Under the pieces are notes generated by a model. The model made no database searches. It was not told where the DNA came from and worked only from the letters and a program-made list of their open reading frames with translations. This document shows positions 7,969-15,262 of a stretch of 22,845 nucleotides of DNA, one piece after another. Every line of letters begins with the position of its first letter. The stretch's first letter is position 1. The position numbers were made by a program, and so were the translations under genes. Location of the stretch: NCBI GenBank assembly GCA_964477815.1, contig CAYZEO010000017.1:1-22845 (forward strand), given 5' to 3'. Origin of the DNA: DAOVGZ01 sp964477815 (GTDB lineage: Bacteria; Babelota; Babeliae; Babelales; Vermiphilaceae).

Positions 7969-10023
7969 ATGTTTAATAATAAGATTTTCTTCATTGCATT
8001 ACTAACTGCTATATATAGCACAGTGTCCGCTATGGACCCTTTAAAATATTTAAAACACGTAACAACAACCTTTGTAACTCTCGATAAAAAAAAGATAAAA
8101 ATACCTGTCGACAAAATAAATCAAACATCTTTTTTAAAAAATTATCTTGAAAATATCGATCCAAAAAAGTTAGACGAATTATACGGACCACAAAAAACTG
8201 ATCAAAACGATCCAATAACATATAACCCAAATAAAAAAGAACTCACTATCAGTTTAGATCCTCTTCTAAAAAAAAGATTCTCCCCAAAAAGCCTGCAAAC
8301 ATTCTTTCATAAGGACAAAAAAAAATTAAAAAAAGAAAAAGATTTGTACGAGCAAATCGACTTGGCAATAATTCTAGGGAATGAAGTCGAACTAAAAAAA
8401 TGCATAGAAAAACTTGCTAATCTCTTTTTCAATCATAAAAATCTAGAACTCTTCCTAAAATCAAAAGGCCCCTGGCACAGATTGACTCAAAAAATTCCAT
8501 CAGATATTCAAAACTCAGCCTTCAAAGAAATATTATTTCCGAGCAAAAAAACAAACAAGACTATATTCAAAAATGAAGATGAGGATATCGAAGATTTCAT
8601 TATCTTGCCAGATAACCGTATCGCCGCCTTAATCCACAATAATAAAGAAAATAAAAAATTTATACGCATCTACGATCTAAATACAAACACCTTTATAAAA
8701 TCATTCCAAATACCACGAAAGAAACATACAGGAAAAAACAAGATATTCGAAGCTGGCATAAACAAATTCTATGTTGTTAAATATGCCGCAGAAATACGGA
8801 CAAACAATGATAATCAACCGACAATAAATATCTCAAAGGTTGATATAAAAACAGGTAAAATAGAGACAATTTCAATAAAAGGCATTCACGTTCCGTATTC
8901 AAAAGTAATCCCTCTTCCAAATAAACAACTCCTTCTTTTCAATAAATACTCTATTAATAACAAAACAAACAACTTTGAAATAACAGCGTTCCACGATAAA
9001 CATTATTATTGGAAAATCAAAGGAATGACAATAAGTGATATGACACTAATATACAACGGAAACGTCATCTACGGATGGGGCAACAATCTTTTCGAGAAAA
9101 AGACTAACGAATCAAATAAGTACATCTTTGCAAAGAAAAATCTTACATCCGAAAAAAAAAGTTTTGAAGAAAGTCTTTTTGAACCTATAGAAAGAGAAAT
9201 TTTTGAATCTACATTTGGCAAAAAAATTAAATCTTTCAAAGATAAACCAGAAATAAAACGATTGAACACACTGAATGAAAAAAACATTGCCATACAATAC
9301 AAACACAATGAATTTTCAATAATCAATAAAGAAAAAATATATAACCCAAAAATAAAATCTTATTATGAGACTATCACTAAATCCATAATGCTACCACACA
9401 ACAATATCCTTCTTATTCGAAATCCGAATAAGAATGAAAAAAAACACTTCCTGACAAAATACGATCTGGACAATCACAAATCAACTGACATTAAAAAATT
9501 AGACTCACCAGAACATGCGATAAAATACATACTCCTCCCAAATGGGGATATAGCTGAAGTGCTCAAAATAACTAAAAACAACAAACTGATATACAAGATT
9601 TACGAACATAAGCATAAACTCACTAAACAAGAGTGTATTGCTACAATAAAACCAAAGGACGAAATTGAAAAGATTTTAACAAGCCCAAATGGAACCATTT
9701 TACTACTTATGGGTGGTACATTAAAAATTGTGGGCACAGGAACTTATGACAAATTAAACTTTAAGCAATCTCTTTTGGTAGCCTCACTCATCAACATGAA
9801 AAAAACACAAGAAACTGCCTTCCTAGAAACAACAAAAATTCCCCGACCATTCTCTTTTAAGAAAAAATTCTTTGGCAAAGAAACAAAACAGAATAAGAAA
9901 ATATACAACCTGGCCAACACACTGCCAAAAAACCACCTTGATGCACTGCAAACACTCGACATAATTGATAAACCAAAAGGAATGACAGGAGTTATGCAAA
10001 AAATTCACAAAAAACAAAAATAG
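7969..10023 (+). CDS. Large exported protein: possible Skp1/BTB-like domain plus beta-propeller repeats
   Basis: A 684-residue protein starting at the ATG that follows GGGGAG by five bases; the longer reading from TTG 7939 lacks such a site. Residues 1-21 are a signal peptide ending in TVSA, followed by Met-Asp. Residues about 34-155 resemble the order of a Skp1/BTB fold: two short strands (FVTLD, KKIKIPV), a helix (NQTSFLKNYLENI), a strand plus helix (LTISLDPLL..., SPKSLQTFF) and an LAxxL-type helix pair (LYEQIDLAIILGNEVELKKCIEKL). From residue 209 a spaced motif recurs: IILPDNRIAAL (210-220), VIPLPNKQLLL (313-323), IMLPHNNILLI (473-483), ILLPNGDIAEV (521-531) and ILTSPNGTILL (569-579). This matches the blades of a divergent WD40/Kelch-like propeller. 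The last 90 residues are basic and helical. Roles are inferred; the domain names need profile searches. Confidence 0.78.
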   Translation: MFNNKIFFIALLTAIYSTVSAMDPLKYLKHVTTTFVTLDKKKIKIPVDKINQTSFLKNYLENIDPKKLDELYGPQKTDQNDPITYNPNKKELTISLDPLLKKRFSPKSLQTFFHKDKKKLKKEKDLYEQIDLAIILGNEVELKKCIEKLANLFFNHKNLELFLKSKGPWHRLTQKIPSDIQNSAFKEILFPSKKTNKTIFKNEDEDIEDFIILPDNRIAALIHNNKENKKFIRIYDLNTNTFIKSFQIPRKKHTGKNKIFEAGINKFYVVKYAAEIRTNNDNQPTINISKVDIKTGKIETISIKGIHVPYSKVIPLPNKQLLLFNKYSINNKTNNFEITAFHDKHYYWKIKGMTISDMTLIYNGNVIYGWGNNLFEKKTNESNKYIFAKKNLTSEKKSFEESLFEPIEREIFESTFGKKIKSFKDKPEIKRLNTLNEKNIAIQYKHNEFSIINKEKIYNPKIKSYYETITKSIMLPHNNILLIRNPNKNEKKHFLTKYDLDNHKSTDIKKLDSPEHAIKYILLPNGDIAEVLKITKNNKLIYKIYEHKHKLTKQECIATIKPKDEIEKILTSPNGTILLLMGGTLKIVGTGTYDKLNFKQSLLVASLINMKKTQETAFLETTKIPRPFSFKKKFFGKETKQNKKIYNLANTLPKNHLDALQTLDIIDKPKGMTGVMQKIHKKQK

Positions 10024-10047
10024 TCTGCTTTATAACAGAACTTTGTT
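10022..10047. terminator. Weak bidirectional terminator candidate between convergent genes
   Basis: AGTCTG (10022-10027) can pair with CAGAACT (10036-10042) with one bulge, across a loop of eight bases, and is followed by TTGTTTT. It lies in the 24-base gap between the propeller-protein gene and mraY. The stem is short and A+T-rich, so this is tentative. Confidence 0.3.
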
Positions 10048-11112
10048 TTAGCGCAATTTCAAAGTTATAAGCGCCAGCAAACACAGAACGAACGATATAA
10101 TAGCAAATCTAGTGGCAATCCTGGACTCTGGCCAACCAAGAAGCTCAAAATGATGATGTAAAGGGGCCATTTTGAAAATGCGACGACCCAAAATTTTGAA
10201 TGAAAATACCTGGAGAACTACAGAAACAGTTTCAACTACAAACAATCCTCCTGCAATGACCAAAAGCAACTCCTGCTTTGCCATCAAAGCCATAATCGCA
10301 AGTGCAGCTCCAAGCGCAAGCGACCCAACATCTCCCATAAAAATCTGAGCCGGATAAGTGTTGTACCATAAGAAACCAAGCGAAACCCCCACTAATATTG
10401 CTCCCAAAACAGCAACTTCTGCTGTCATAGCAAAAGGAATATTCAAATACTGTGCTATTTTAAAATGCCCTGCCAGATAGCAGACCATAGAAAACGTAGC
10501 AAAATTAGGCATCAAAGAACCTATCGCCAAACCATCAAGCCCATCTGTTAGATTTACAGCATTACTACACCCTACAATGATAAACATTGCCCATGGGACA
10601 AATAACCAGCCTATATCTGGCTGAAAACTCTTAAAAAACGGAAAAACGACCACTGTAGTCATGCCCTGACAAAAGAGAAGGCCAACTGCAACCAGCAGCG
10701 CAATAGACCACTGAGAGGCAAATTTAGCAACAGCAGATATACCTTTTCCGAACTTAATCTTGCACCAGTCGTCCCAAAAACCGAGCACCCCAAAAGAAAC
10801 TAGCCCAAAAAGAAAAACCCAGATCCGCAAATTAGTCAAATCACACCATAACAAACTGCTAATTGCCACTACAGAAATGATAAAAACACCCCCCATAGTG
10901 GGCATATCATCCTTAATTTTGTGCGTTTCTGGGGTAAACTCACGCGCTTTTGAACGAAAAAACCGCTTGGATTGAGCTATAAACCACCTGCCAAACAACA
11001 AGAAAAGACCCAGCGAACTCAAAAGTGCTGCTATAGCACGAAAACTAACATAATGAACAACATTAAAACATGAAATATATTGCTTTAAGTACAAAGAAAG
11101 ATGATAAAACAT
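10048..11112 (-). CDS. mraY: Phospho-N-acetylmuramoyl-pentapeptide transferase MraY
   Basis: Makes lipid I by transferring phospho-MurNAc-pentapeptide from UDP to undecaprenyl phosphate in the inner membrane, the first membrane step of peptidoglycan synthesis. It is polytopic, with the family motifs in order: PTMGG (71-75), the Mg-binding pair Asp114-Asp115 (GFWDDW), NLTDGLDG (187-194), FMGDVGS with Asp261, and the PLHHHFE loop (His319-321). The start is set at ATG 11112, preceded by GGTGGG, because FYHLSLYLKQYISCFNVVHY then aligns with the usual MraY N-terminus and gives 354 residues, close to the normal 360. An open frame continues upstream to a TTG at 11160. The neighbours are not other mur/mra genes, so the usual division and cell-wall cluster is broken here. 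It implies that at least part of a peptidoglycan pathway is kept. Confidence 0.96.
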   Translation of the reverse strand: MFYHLSLYLKQYISCFNVVHYVSFRAIAALLSSLGLFLLFGRWFIAQSKRFFRSKAREFTPETHKIKDDMPTMGGVFIISVVAISSLLWCDLTNLRIWVFLFGLVSFGVLGFWDDWCKIKFGKGISAVAKFASQWSIALLVAVGLLFCQGMTTVVVFPFFKSFQPDIGWLFVPWAMFIIVGCSNAVNLTDGLDGLAIGSLMPNFATFSMVCYLAGHFKIAQYLNIPFAMTAEVAVLGAILVGVSLGFLWYNTYPAQIFMGDVGSLALGAALAIMALMAKQELLLVIAGGLFVVETVSVVLQVFSFKILGRRIFKMAPLHHHFELLGWPESRIATRFAIISFVLCLLALITLKLR

Positions 11113-11213
11113 AAACAAATCCCACCATAAGACCGCCCCAATCAAGTCATTGCTCCACAAAAACCCTCAATATAACGATCTGGACGAATAACCACCTCAC
11201 TACCAATATTTTA

Positions 11214-11241
11214 ATGATACCTTATAGCCCGAATTAATCAA
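11214..11241 (-). promoter_or_regulatory. Putative promoter for mraY
   Basis: On the minus strand TTGATT (11236-11241) and TATCAT (11214-11219) are separated by 16 bases, matching 4/6 and 5/6 of the sigma-70 consensus. They lie about 100 bases upstream of the chosen mraY start, in the divergent gap before the next + strand gene. Confidence 0.4.
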
Positions 11242-11257
11242 TCTATTGCTCCACCGA

Positions 11258-11286
11258 TTGACGATTTCCCAGATGCCCTTTAGTCT
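11258..11286 (+). promoter_or_regulatory. Possible promoter for the 172-residue exported protein
   Basis: TTGACG (11258-11263, 5/6 of the -35 consensus) is followed 17 bases later by TAGTCT, a poor -10. AATAAT at 11288-11293 is a better -10 but too far away. The position, about 60 bases before the ATG at 11348, fits. Confidence 0.3.
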
Positions 11287-11347
11287 GAATAATACCAAAA
11301 TGGAATAGGCGAAAAATATTAATTCATACAACACAGGGGGAATTCTT

Positions 11348-11866
11348 ATGAAATTCTTTAATTTGAAAAGAAAATTAGCTTTTGCTATCGCATTTTCTGC
11401 ACTTGCCAGCATTGGCTCTCATGCACTTGCACTGAGCACGTCTGAACAAATAGCCCTTAATTTTGCAGTCGTGATAAAAACAGATATAAAAAATCTCGCC
11501 CGAACAGCTGACATGAATCTAGTAAAAAAAATCAGATTGTTTATTACAGATTTTGAACCAACCTGCGAAATTGGAACAAAGTTCAAGAATCATATGGAGA
11601 TTGCATGGCAAACCTTTGTGCAGTCGATAGCGAAAATTAGAGGCCTTAGCTTCTTTAAAGCAAGAAGGGCTCTCATTGATGCTCTTGACGCGCTAGAAAA
11701 ACAGTTCTTGAAGGCAATTTCAGAAATCAAACAGATGGAAGGCAAAGAAGACGTTGTAGAGCAACTTGACAGAATGGCTGCTGAGTTAAAAGGCGTGCGC
11801 TCCGCAATGACTCTTAAACAAAAAATTCATCTTGTTAGAACATTGCAAAAAGGTATTCCTGCCTAA
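11348..11866 (+). CDS. Small exported helical protein, unknown function
   Basis: A 172-residue protein I cannot assign to a family. A basic N-terminus (MKFFNLKRK) leads into a hydrophobic core and an AxA-type cleavage site (SHALA, then LSTSE) near residue 29. The mature 143 residues are almost entirely amphipathic helix, with a single Cys and no repeats. Length and character suit a periplasmic or surface helical-bundle protein. The ribosome site is very strong (AGGGGGAA, about eight bases before the ATG), which suggests high expression. It is divergent from mraY and stands apart from mnmG by about 210 bases, so it is probably monocistronic. A short hairpin with a broken T-run follows the stop. 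Confidence 0.75.
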   Translation: MKFFNLKRKLAFAIAFSALASIGSHALALSTSEQIALNFAVVIKTDIKNLARTADMNLVKKIRLFITDFEPTCEIGTKFKNHMEIAWQTFVQSIAKIRGLSFFKARRALIDALDALEKQFLKAISEIKQMEGKEDVVEQLDRMAAELKGVRSAMTLKQKIHLVRTLQKGIPA

Positions 11867-11868
11867 AA

Positions 11869-11894
11869 ACATTAAAAATGTCTACTTCTTTTTT
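11869..11894 (+). terminator. Weak terminator candidate after the 172-residue gene
   Basis: ACATT (11869-11873) pairs with AATGT (11877-11881) across a three-base loop, followed by CTACTTCTTTTTT. The stem is only five A+T-rich pairs and the T-run is not immediate, so termination would be leaky. Confidence 0.28.
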
Positions 11895-12079
11895 ATAATC
11901 CAATTGTCACTTGGGGGAAATGGAGGTTGCTTCCTTACAAGCTGATACTATGCAAAACTAATGGCAAAAAATTGCCAGACAAAAGCGAATTTAGTAAAAT
12001 AATCCCTACGGAAAAGCGATTTTTTCTGTAGGGACTCACTCATTACATATCCAAATGCTGTTTCTCAAAAATTGTAGCT
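11894..12079 (+). other. Structured leader upstream of mnmG
   Basis: This stretch begins with a perfect TATAAT (11894-11899) and has no gene that I can support. It holds three possible hairpins: GGAGG/CTTCC around 11922-11934, TGGCAA/TTGCCA (11962-11977, loop AAAA), and a long 13-pair stem, TCCCTACGGAAAA (12003-12015) with TTTTCTGTAGGGA (12022-12034), loop GCGATT, one G-T pair. No T-run follows the long stem on the + strand. It could be a 5' leader of mnmG, a small RNA or a protein-binding inverted repeat. A 13-codon reading frame (ATG at 11920) has its ribosome site too close and is not called as a gene. Confidence 0.4.
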
Positions 12080-13891
12080 ATGAATCAGAATAGGTCGGAT
12101 TTTTTTGATGTTATTGTTATAGGCGGCGGACACGCAGGAATAGAAGCTGCCTGCGCTGCAGCAAAAAGTGGTTCAAATACTCTGCTCATAACACTCGATA
12201 CAACAAAAATCGGTCTCATGCCCTGCAATCCCGCAATTGGCGGTGTTGGTAAAGGGCATATTGTTTACGAAATTAGCGCACTTGGCGGATTGATGCCACA
12301 ACTATGCACGCAGACCTATCTGCAAGCAAGAATGCTAAATACTAAAAAGGGACCAGCGGTCCAAGGGCTTCGACTTCAGATTGATAAACTGGCCTATCAA
12401 AAACTAGCTCAAAAAAAACTTTCACAAACAAAAAATCTAACTATTTTGTCCAATGCTGTAGTAGAAATTTCGGTCGATAAAAAAAATAGTGTTACCGGAA
12501 TTACAACGAAGGATAGACAACACTTTGAAACACGCGCGGTAGTCTTGACCGCAGGAACTTTTTTGAATGGAACACTACACATTGGTAAAAAAAACTGGGC
12601 TGGAGGCCGAACAGGAGAAGAAGCGGTTACACAATTGTCAAAAAATCTGTCCAAACTTGGCTTACAGCTTGCTCGACTGAAAACGGGAACTCCCCCTCGA
12701 CTTAAACGCTCCAGCGTTGATCTTGAAAAGATGGAAAAACAGCAGGCCGCAAACTTAAACTATCTGTTTGAATTTTTCCCCCATAAAACCAATAACACAC
12801 ACGCTTGCTACATAGCCCGCACCAACAAACAAACACACGATATTATCAAAAAAAACATTAAACTATCTGCAATGTATTCTGGGAATATTTCCGGCATCGG
12901 ACCTCGTTATTGTCCATCAATCGAAGACAAAATTGCACGATTCGAACACAAAACATCGCACCAGATCTTTGTGGAACCCGAGTCTAATTCTTCAGATGAA
13001 CTATATCCAAATGGAATTTCAACATCATTACCGTACAATGTGCAAGAAAAGTACGTTCGATCAATTGTAGGTTTTGAAAAAGCAGTTATCACCAAGCCTG
13101 GCTACGCAGTTGAATATGACTTTATTTTGCCAGAGCAACTTACCCCAACACTGGAAACAAAAAAAATTAATGGACTATTTTGTGCAGGACAGATAAACGG
13201 AACAACAGGATATGAAGAAGCTGCTGGCCAAGGACTTGTCGCGGGCATAAATGCTCACTTGTATCACACAAAAAAACCTGCGTTTATTTTGGATAGAAGT
13301 GAAAGCTATATTGGCGTTATGATTGACGACCTTGTACATTTTGGCGTTGATGAACCATATCGAATGTTCACTTCTCGCGCAGAACATCGGCTACTTTTGC
13401 GACAAGACAATGCATTTTTACGATTAACTGACAAGGGTTACAAACTAGGATTGGTAGAAAAAAAAACATACGCTGCTTTCCAGAAAGAAAAAGAAGATCT
13501 CGAATCGGCCTTGAAAAAACTCCACAATATCTATAAAAAAACAGAACTTCTGCGTCTTTTTGGTCAATCAGAATGGAACAGCAAGCTGCTTACTCAAACC
13601 GTCGGCCCACTTTCCGATAGAAACATTCAGACAATACACGCGGAAATACGGTATTCACCATACATTGAGCGCGCACACAAAGAAATTCAAAAAATGGAAC
13701 AGTTCAAAAAGCTGATTATTCCAAAAACACTTAACTTCAAAAATTTTCCTGGCCTTTCTATCGAATTACAAGAAAAACTGGCTCGATATAAACCCTCAAC
13801 GATAGCACAAGCATCACTTATTCCCGGCATGACCCCAGCAGCTCTTTCTCTTCTTATTTTCAGAACAAGACAACATAAGAGTAATCTCTAA
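12080..13891 (+). CDS. mnmG: tRNA uridine-5-carboxymethylaminomethyl modification enzyme MnmG
   Basis: FAD-dependent subunit which, with MnmE, builds the (carboxymethyl)aminomethyl group on the wobble uridine of certain tRNAs, keeping codon reading accurate. The 603 residues include the dinucleotide-binding GGGHAG (15-20), the family signature CNPAIGG (49-55) with its conserved Cys49, and the second conserved Cys278 in GPRYCPSIEDK. YEEAAGQGLVAGINA near residues 375-390 and the SRAEHRLLLRQDNA segment near residues 429-442 are also typical. The C-terminus contains the helical MnmE/tRNA-binding domain. The length is near normal. The ATG start has no strong ribosome site. mnmE is not in the window. 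It is often near the replication origin in other bacteria, but no DnaA boxes are visible here. Confidence 0.97.
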   Translation: MNQNRSDFFDVIVIGGGHAGIEAACAAAKSGSNTLLITLDTTKIGLMPCNPAIGGVGKGHIVYEISALGGLMPQLCTQTYLQARMLNTKKGPAVQGLRLQIDKLAYQKLAQKKLSQTKNLTILSNAVVEISVDKKNSVTGITTKDRQHFETRAVVLTAGTFLNGTLHIGKKNWAGGRTGEEAVTQLSKNLSKLGLQLARLKTGTPPRLKRSSVDLEKMEKQQAANLNYLFEFFPHKTNNTHACYIARTNKQTHDIIKKNIKLSAMYSGNISGIGPRYCPSIEDKIARFEHKTSHQIFVEPESNSSDELYPNGISTSLPYNVQEKYVRSIVGFEKAVITKPGYAVEYDFILPEQLTPTLETKKINGLFCAGQINGTTGYEEAAGQGLVAGINAHLYHTKKPAFILDRSESYIGVMIDDLVHFGVDEPYRMFTSRAEHRLLLRQDNAFLRLTDKGYKLGLVEKKTYAAFQKEKEDLESALKKLHNIYKKTELLRLFGQSEWNSKLLTQTVGPLSDRNIQTIHAEIRYSPYIERAHKEIQKMEQFKKLIIPKTLNFKNFPGLSIELQEKLARYKPSTIAQASLIPGMTPAALSLLIFRTRQHKSNL

Positions 13892-13910
13892 TTACTTCTC
13901 ATCTTTTTTT
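13880..13910 (+). terminator. Terminator candidate overlapping the end of mnmG
   Basis: AGTAAT (13880-13885) pairs with ATTACT (13891-13896) across CTCTA, with the mnmG stop codon lying in the loop and the 3' arm. A run of seven T (13904-13910) follows after seven bases. The stem is short and the T-run is displaced, so it is probably weak. Confidence 0.35.
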
Positions 13911-14012
13911 GTATAAACTCCAACAGAGAACCGTTGTGTCCTACATCATTAAAAGCATATTTTAAAAAGAGAAAGAATGAAGCAATCACTATTATCGCTT
14001 AAAGGGGGCGTA

Positions 14013-14402
14013 ATGAATATGTACAAGGGAACAATAGTCTTTTTAGCATTTTTTTTTACAGGAACTTCACTCGCAAGAACAATTAAAGTGAAAAACAACA
14101 TCACAGACAAAGATAAAAAATACAAGTTCATGTTTACAAAATACACACCATCAAAGTTTTCTATCAAGGTTAATGGTCTACCAATTGAACAAGGAAAAGA
14201 AAAAAACATTACTATCAAGCAAGATAAGTTTAAGGTTCGCTACGACTTCGAATTTGGAAAGCACCGATCTGGTGCAAATATTGTTGAATTTTCACTACCA
14301 AAGAAAATTGATTCAATCTCCATAACATTCAACTGGAAGAAAAAATGGAGAATTTTGATCGAAGGAGCAACCCCACTTTCTGTTGAATCGGCTAAGGTCT
14401 GA
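14013..14402 (+). CDS. Small exported beta-rich protein, unknown function
   Basis: I do not recognise this 129-residue protein. The start at ATG 14013 is chosen because GGGGG (14004-14008) sits four bases before it; the in-frame ATG at 13977 would put twelve residues ahead of the signal peptide and has a poorer site. Residues 1-21 (MNMYKGTIVFL... to TSLA) form a signal peptide. The mature part is basic and alternates short strands with turns (RTIKVKNNI, FSIKVNGLPI, KNITIKQDKFKVRYDFEFG, IDSISITFNW), so it looks like one small beta-sandwich domain. No cysteines or membrane helices are present after the signal. It lies between mnmG and lgt with gaps of about 120 and 75 bases. Confidence 0.7.
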   Translation: MNMYKGTIVFLAFFFTGTSLARTIKVKNNITDKDKKYKFMFTKYTPSKFSIKVNGLPIEQGKEKNITIKQDKFKVRYDFEFGKHRSGANIVEFSLPKKIDSISITFNWKKKWRILIEGATPLSVESAKV

Positions 14403-14476
14403 CATCGTGTTCTGAAGCAAAATGTTGTAAACTTGTATAACTAAAAAAATAAGTTGATATTACAAAGGTTTGCGAC

Positions 14477-15262
14477 ATGTGCCGGGAACTGATTCATATT
14501 TATGGACCTCTTTCAATTCAAAGTTTCGGGCTGATCATTGCGATCGGCCTCCTACTTTTCACCTGGCTTGTTTACCACCATCCTCTAAGAAAAAAACTGC
14601 TGAGCAAAGATCAATTTTCAAGCGTACTTCTTATCGGGATTTTAAGCGGCATCATTGGGGGAAGATTGCTGTTTATAGCACAAGAATACAGCTCAATGTC
14701 TAGCGTTTTTGATATATTTAGAATTTGGCAAGGCGGATTTTCCATTTTAGGAACTATTGCTGGAATAACACTAGCTCTGGCCTACTACCTTAAAAAAACA
14801 AAGATTCCAGCACTTCCCTTTTTTGATCTGATCGCAATCTACGCCCCCCTTTTCCAATCAATATCTCGAATAGGATGTTTTACTGCCGGTTGCTGCTATG
14901 GAATGCCGACATCATTACCCTGGGGAATAACTTATTCGGATCAGCTGTGTTCCGCTCCAACAAATATTGCACTCCACCCAACACAACTTTATAGCTCAAT
15001 AACGCTCTTTTTCATTTTCATTTTTATGAGATTTGTAGCAACAAAAAAACTTAAAAAGCCGGGACAATTAATAACACTTTACCTTGCACTTGCAAGCATA
15101 GAACGATTTACTATAGCATTTTGGCGAGCAGATAGAGATTTTTGTCAAAAAGGTTTTTTAAAAATATTTTCTGTACATCAATGGCTCGCGCTGATCCTAC
15201 TTGTTTTTGCAATCACAACCTTTGTTTTTGTAACTTTTTTTCGCAAACCACGACAAACATGA
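14477..15262 (+). CDS. lgt: Prolipoprotein diacylglyceryl transferase (Lgt), variant active site
   Basis: Transfers diacylglycerol from phosphatidylglycerol to the lipobox cysteine of prolipoproteins in the inner membrane. The 261 residues contain about seven hydrophobic helices with family landmarks in order: GGRL (61-64), WQGGFSILG (84-92), SRIGCFTAGCCYG (130-142, with the essential-type Arg131), LPWG (147-150), HPTQLY (167-172) and ERFTIAFWR (209-217). Compared with E. coli Lgt, the SFHGG histidine and the Asn and Glu of RIGNFINGELWG are replaced; the GCCYG form of this loop is, from memory, found in other phyla. The gene implies that lipoproteins are made. Its last four bases overlap the dnaG start (ATGA), so the two are translationally coupled. 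Confidence 0.88.
   Translation: MCRELIHIYGPLSIQSFGLIIAIGLLLFTWLVYHHPLRKKLLSKDQFSSVLLIGILSGIIGGRLLFIAQEYSSMSSVFDIFRIWQGGFSILGTIAGITLALAYYLKKTKIPALPFFDLIAIYAPLFQSISRIGCFTAGCCYGMPTSLPWGITYSDQLCSAPTNIALHPTQLYSSITLFFIFIFMRFVATKKLKKPGQLITLYLALASIERFTIAFWRADRDFCQKGFLKIFSVHQWLALILLVFAITTFVFVTFFRKPRQT

Noticed and set aside
11113..11160. 16-residue N-terminal extension of MraY from a TTG codon
   Set aside because: The normal MraY N-terminus aligns from ATG 11112, which has GGTGGG at good spacing; the residue numbers of the catalytic motifs then match E. coli closely.
11920..11961. 13-codon reading frame after a G-run
   Set aside because: The G-run is only two bases from the ATG, the peptide has no features, and it overlaps a possible hairpin; not enough to call a gene.
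11867..12079. Possible replication origin next to mnmG (gidA)
   Set aside because: mnmG is near oriC in many bacteria, but I see no DnaA boxes of the TTATNCACA type and no 13-mer array here.
15142..15258. N-terminal extension of DnaG into lgt
   Set aside because: The extra residues are the lgt sequence read in another frame, and primase homology starts exactly at the ATG overlapping the lgt stop.
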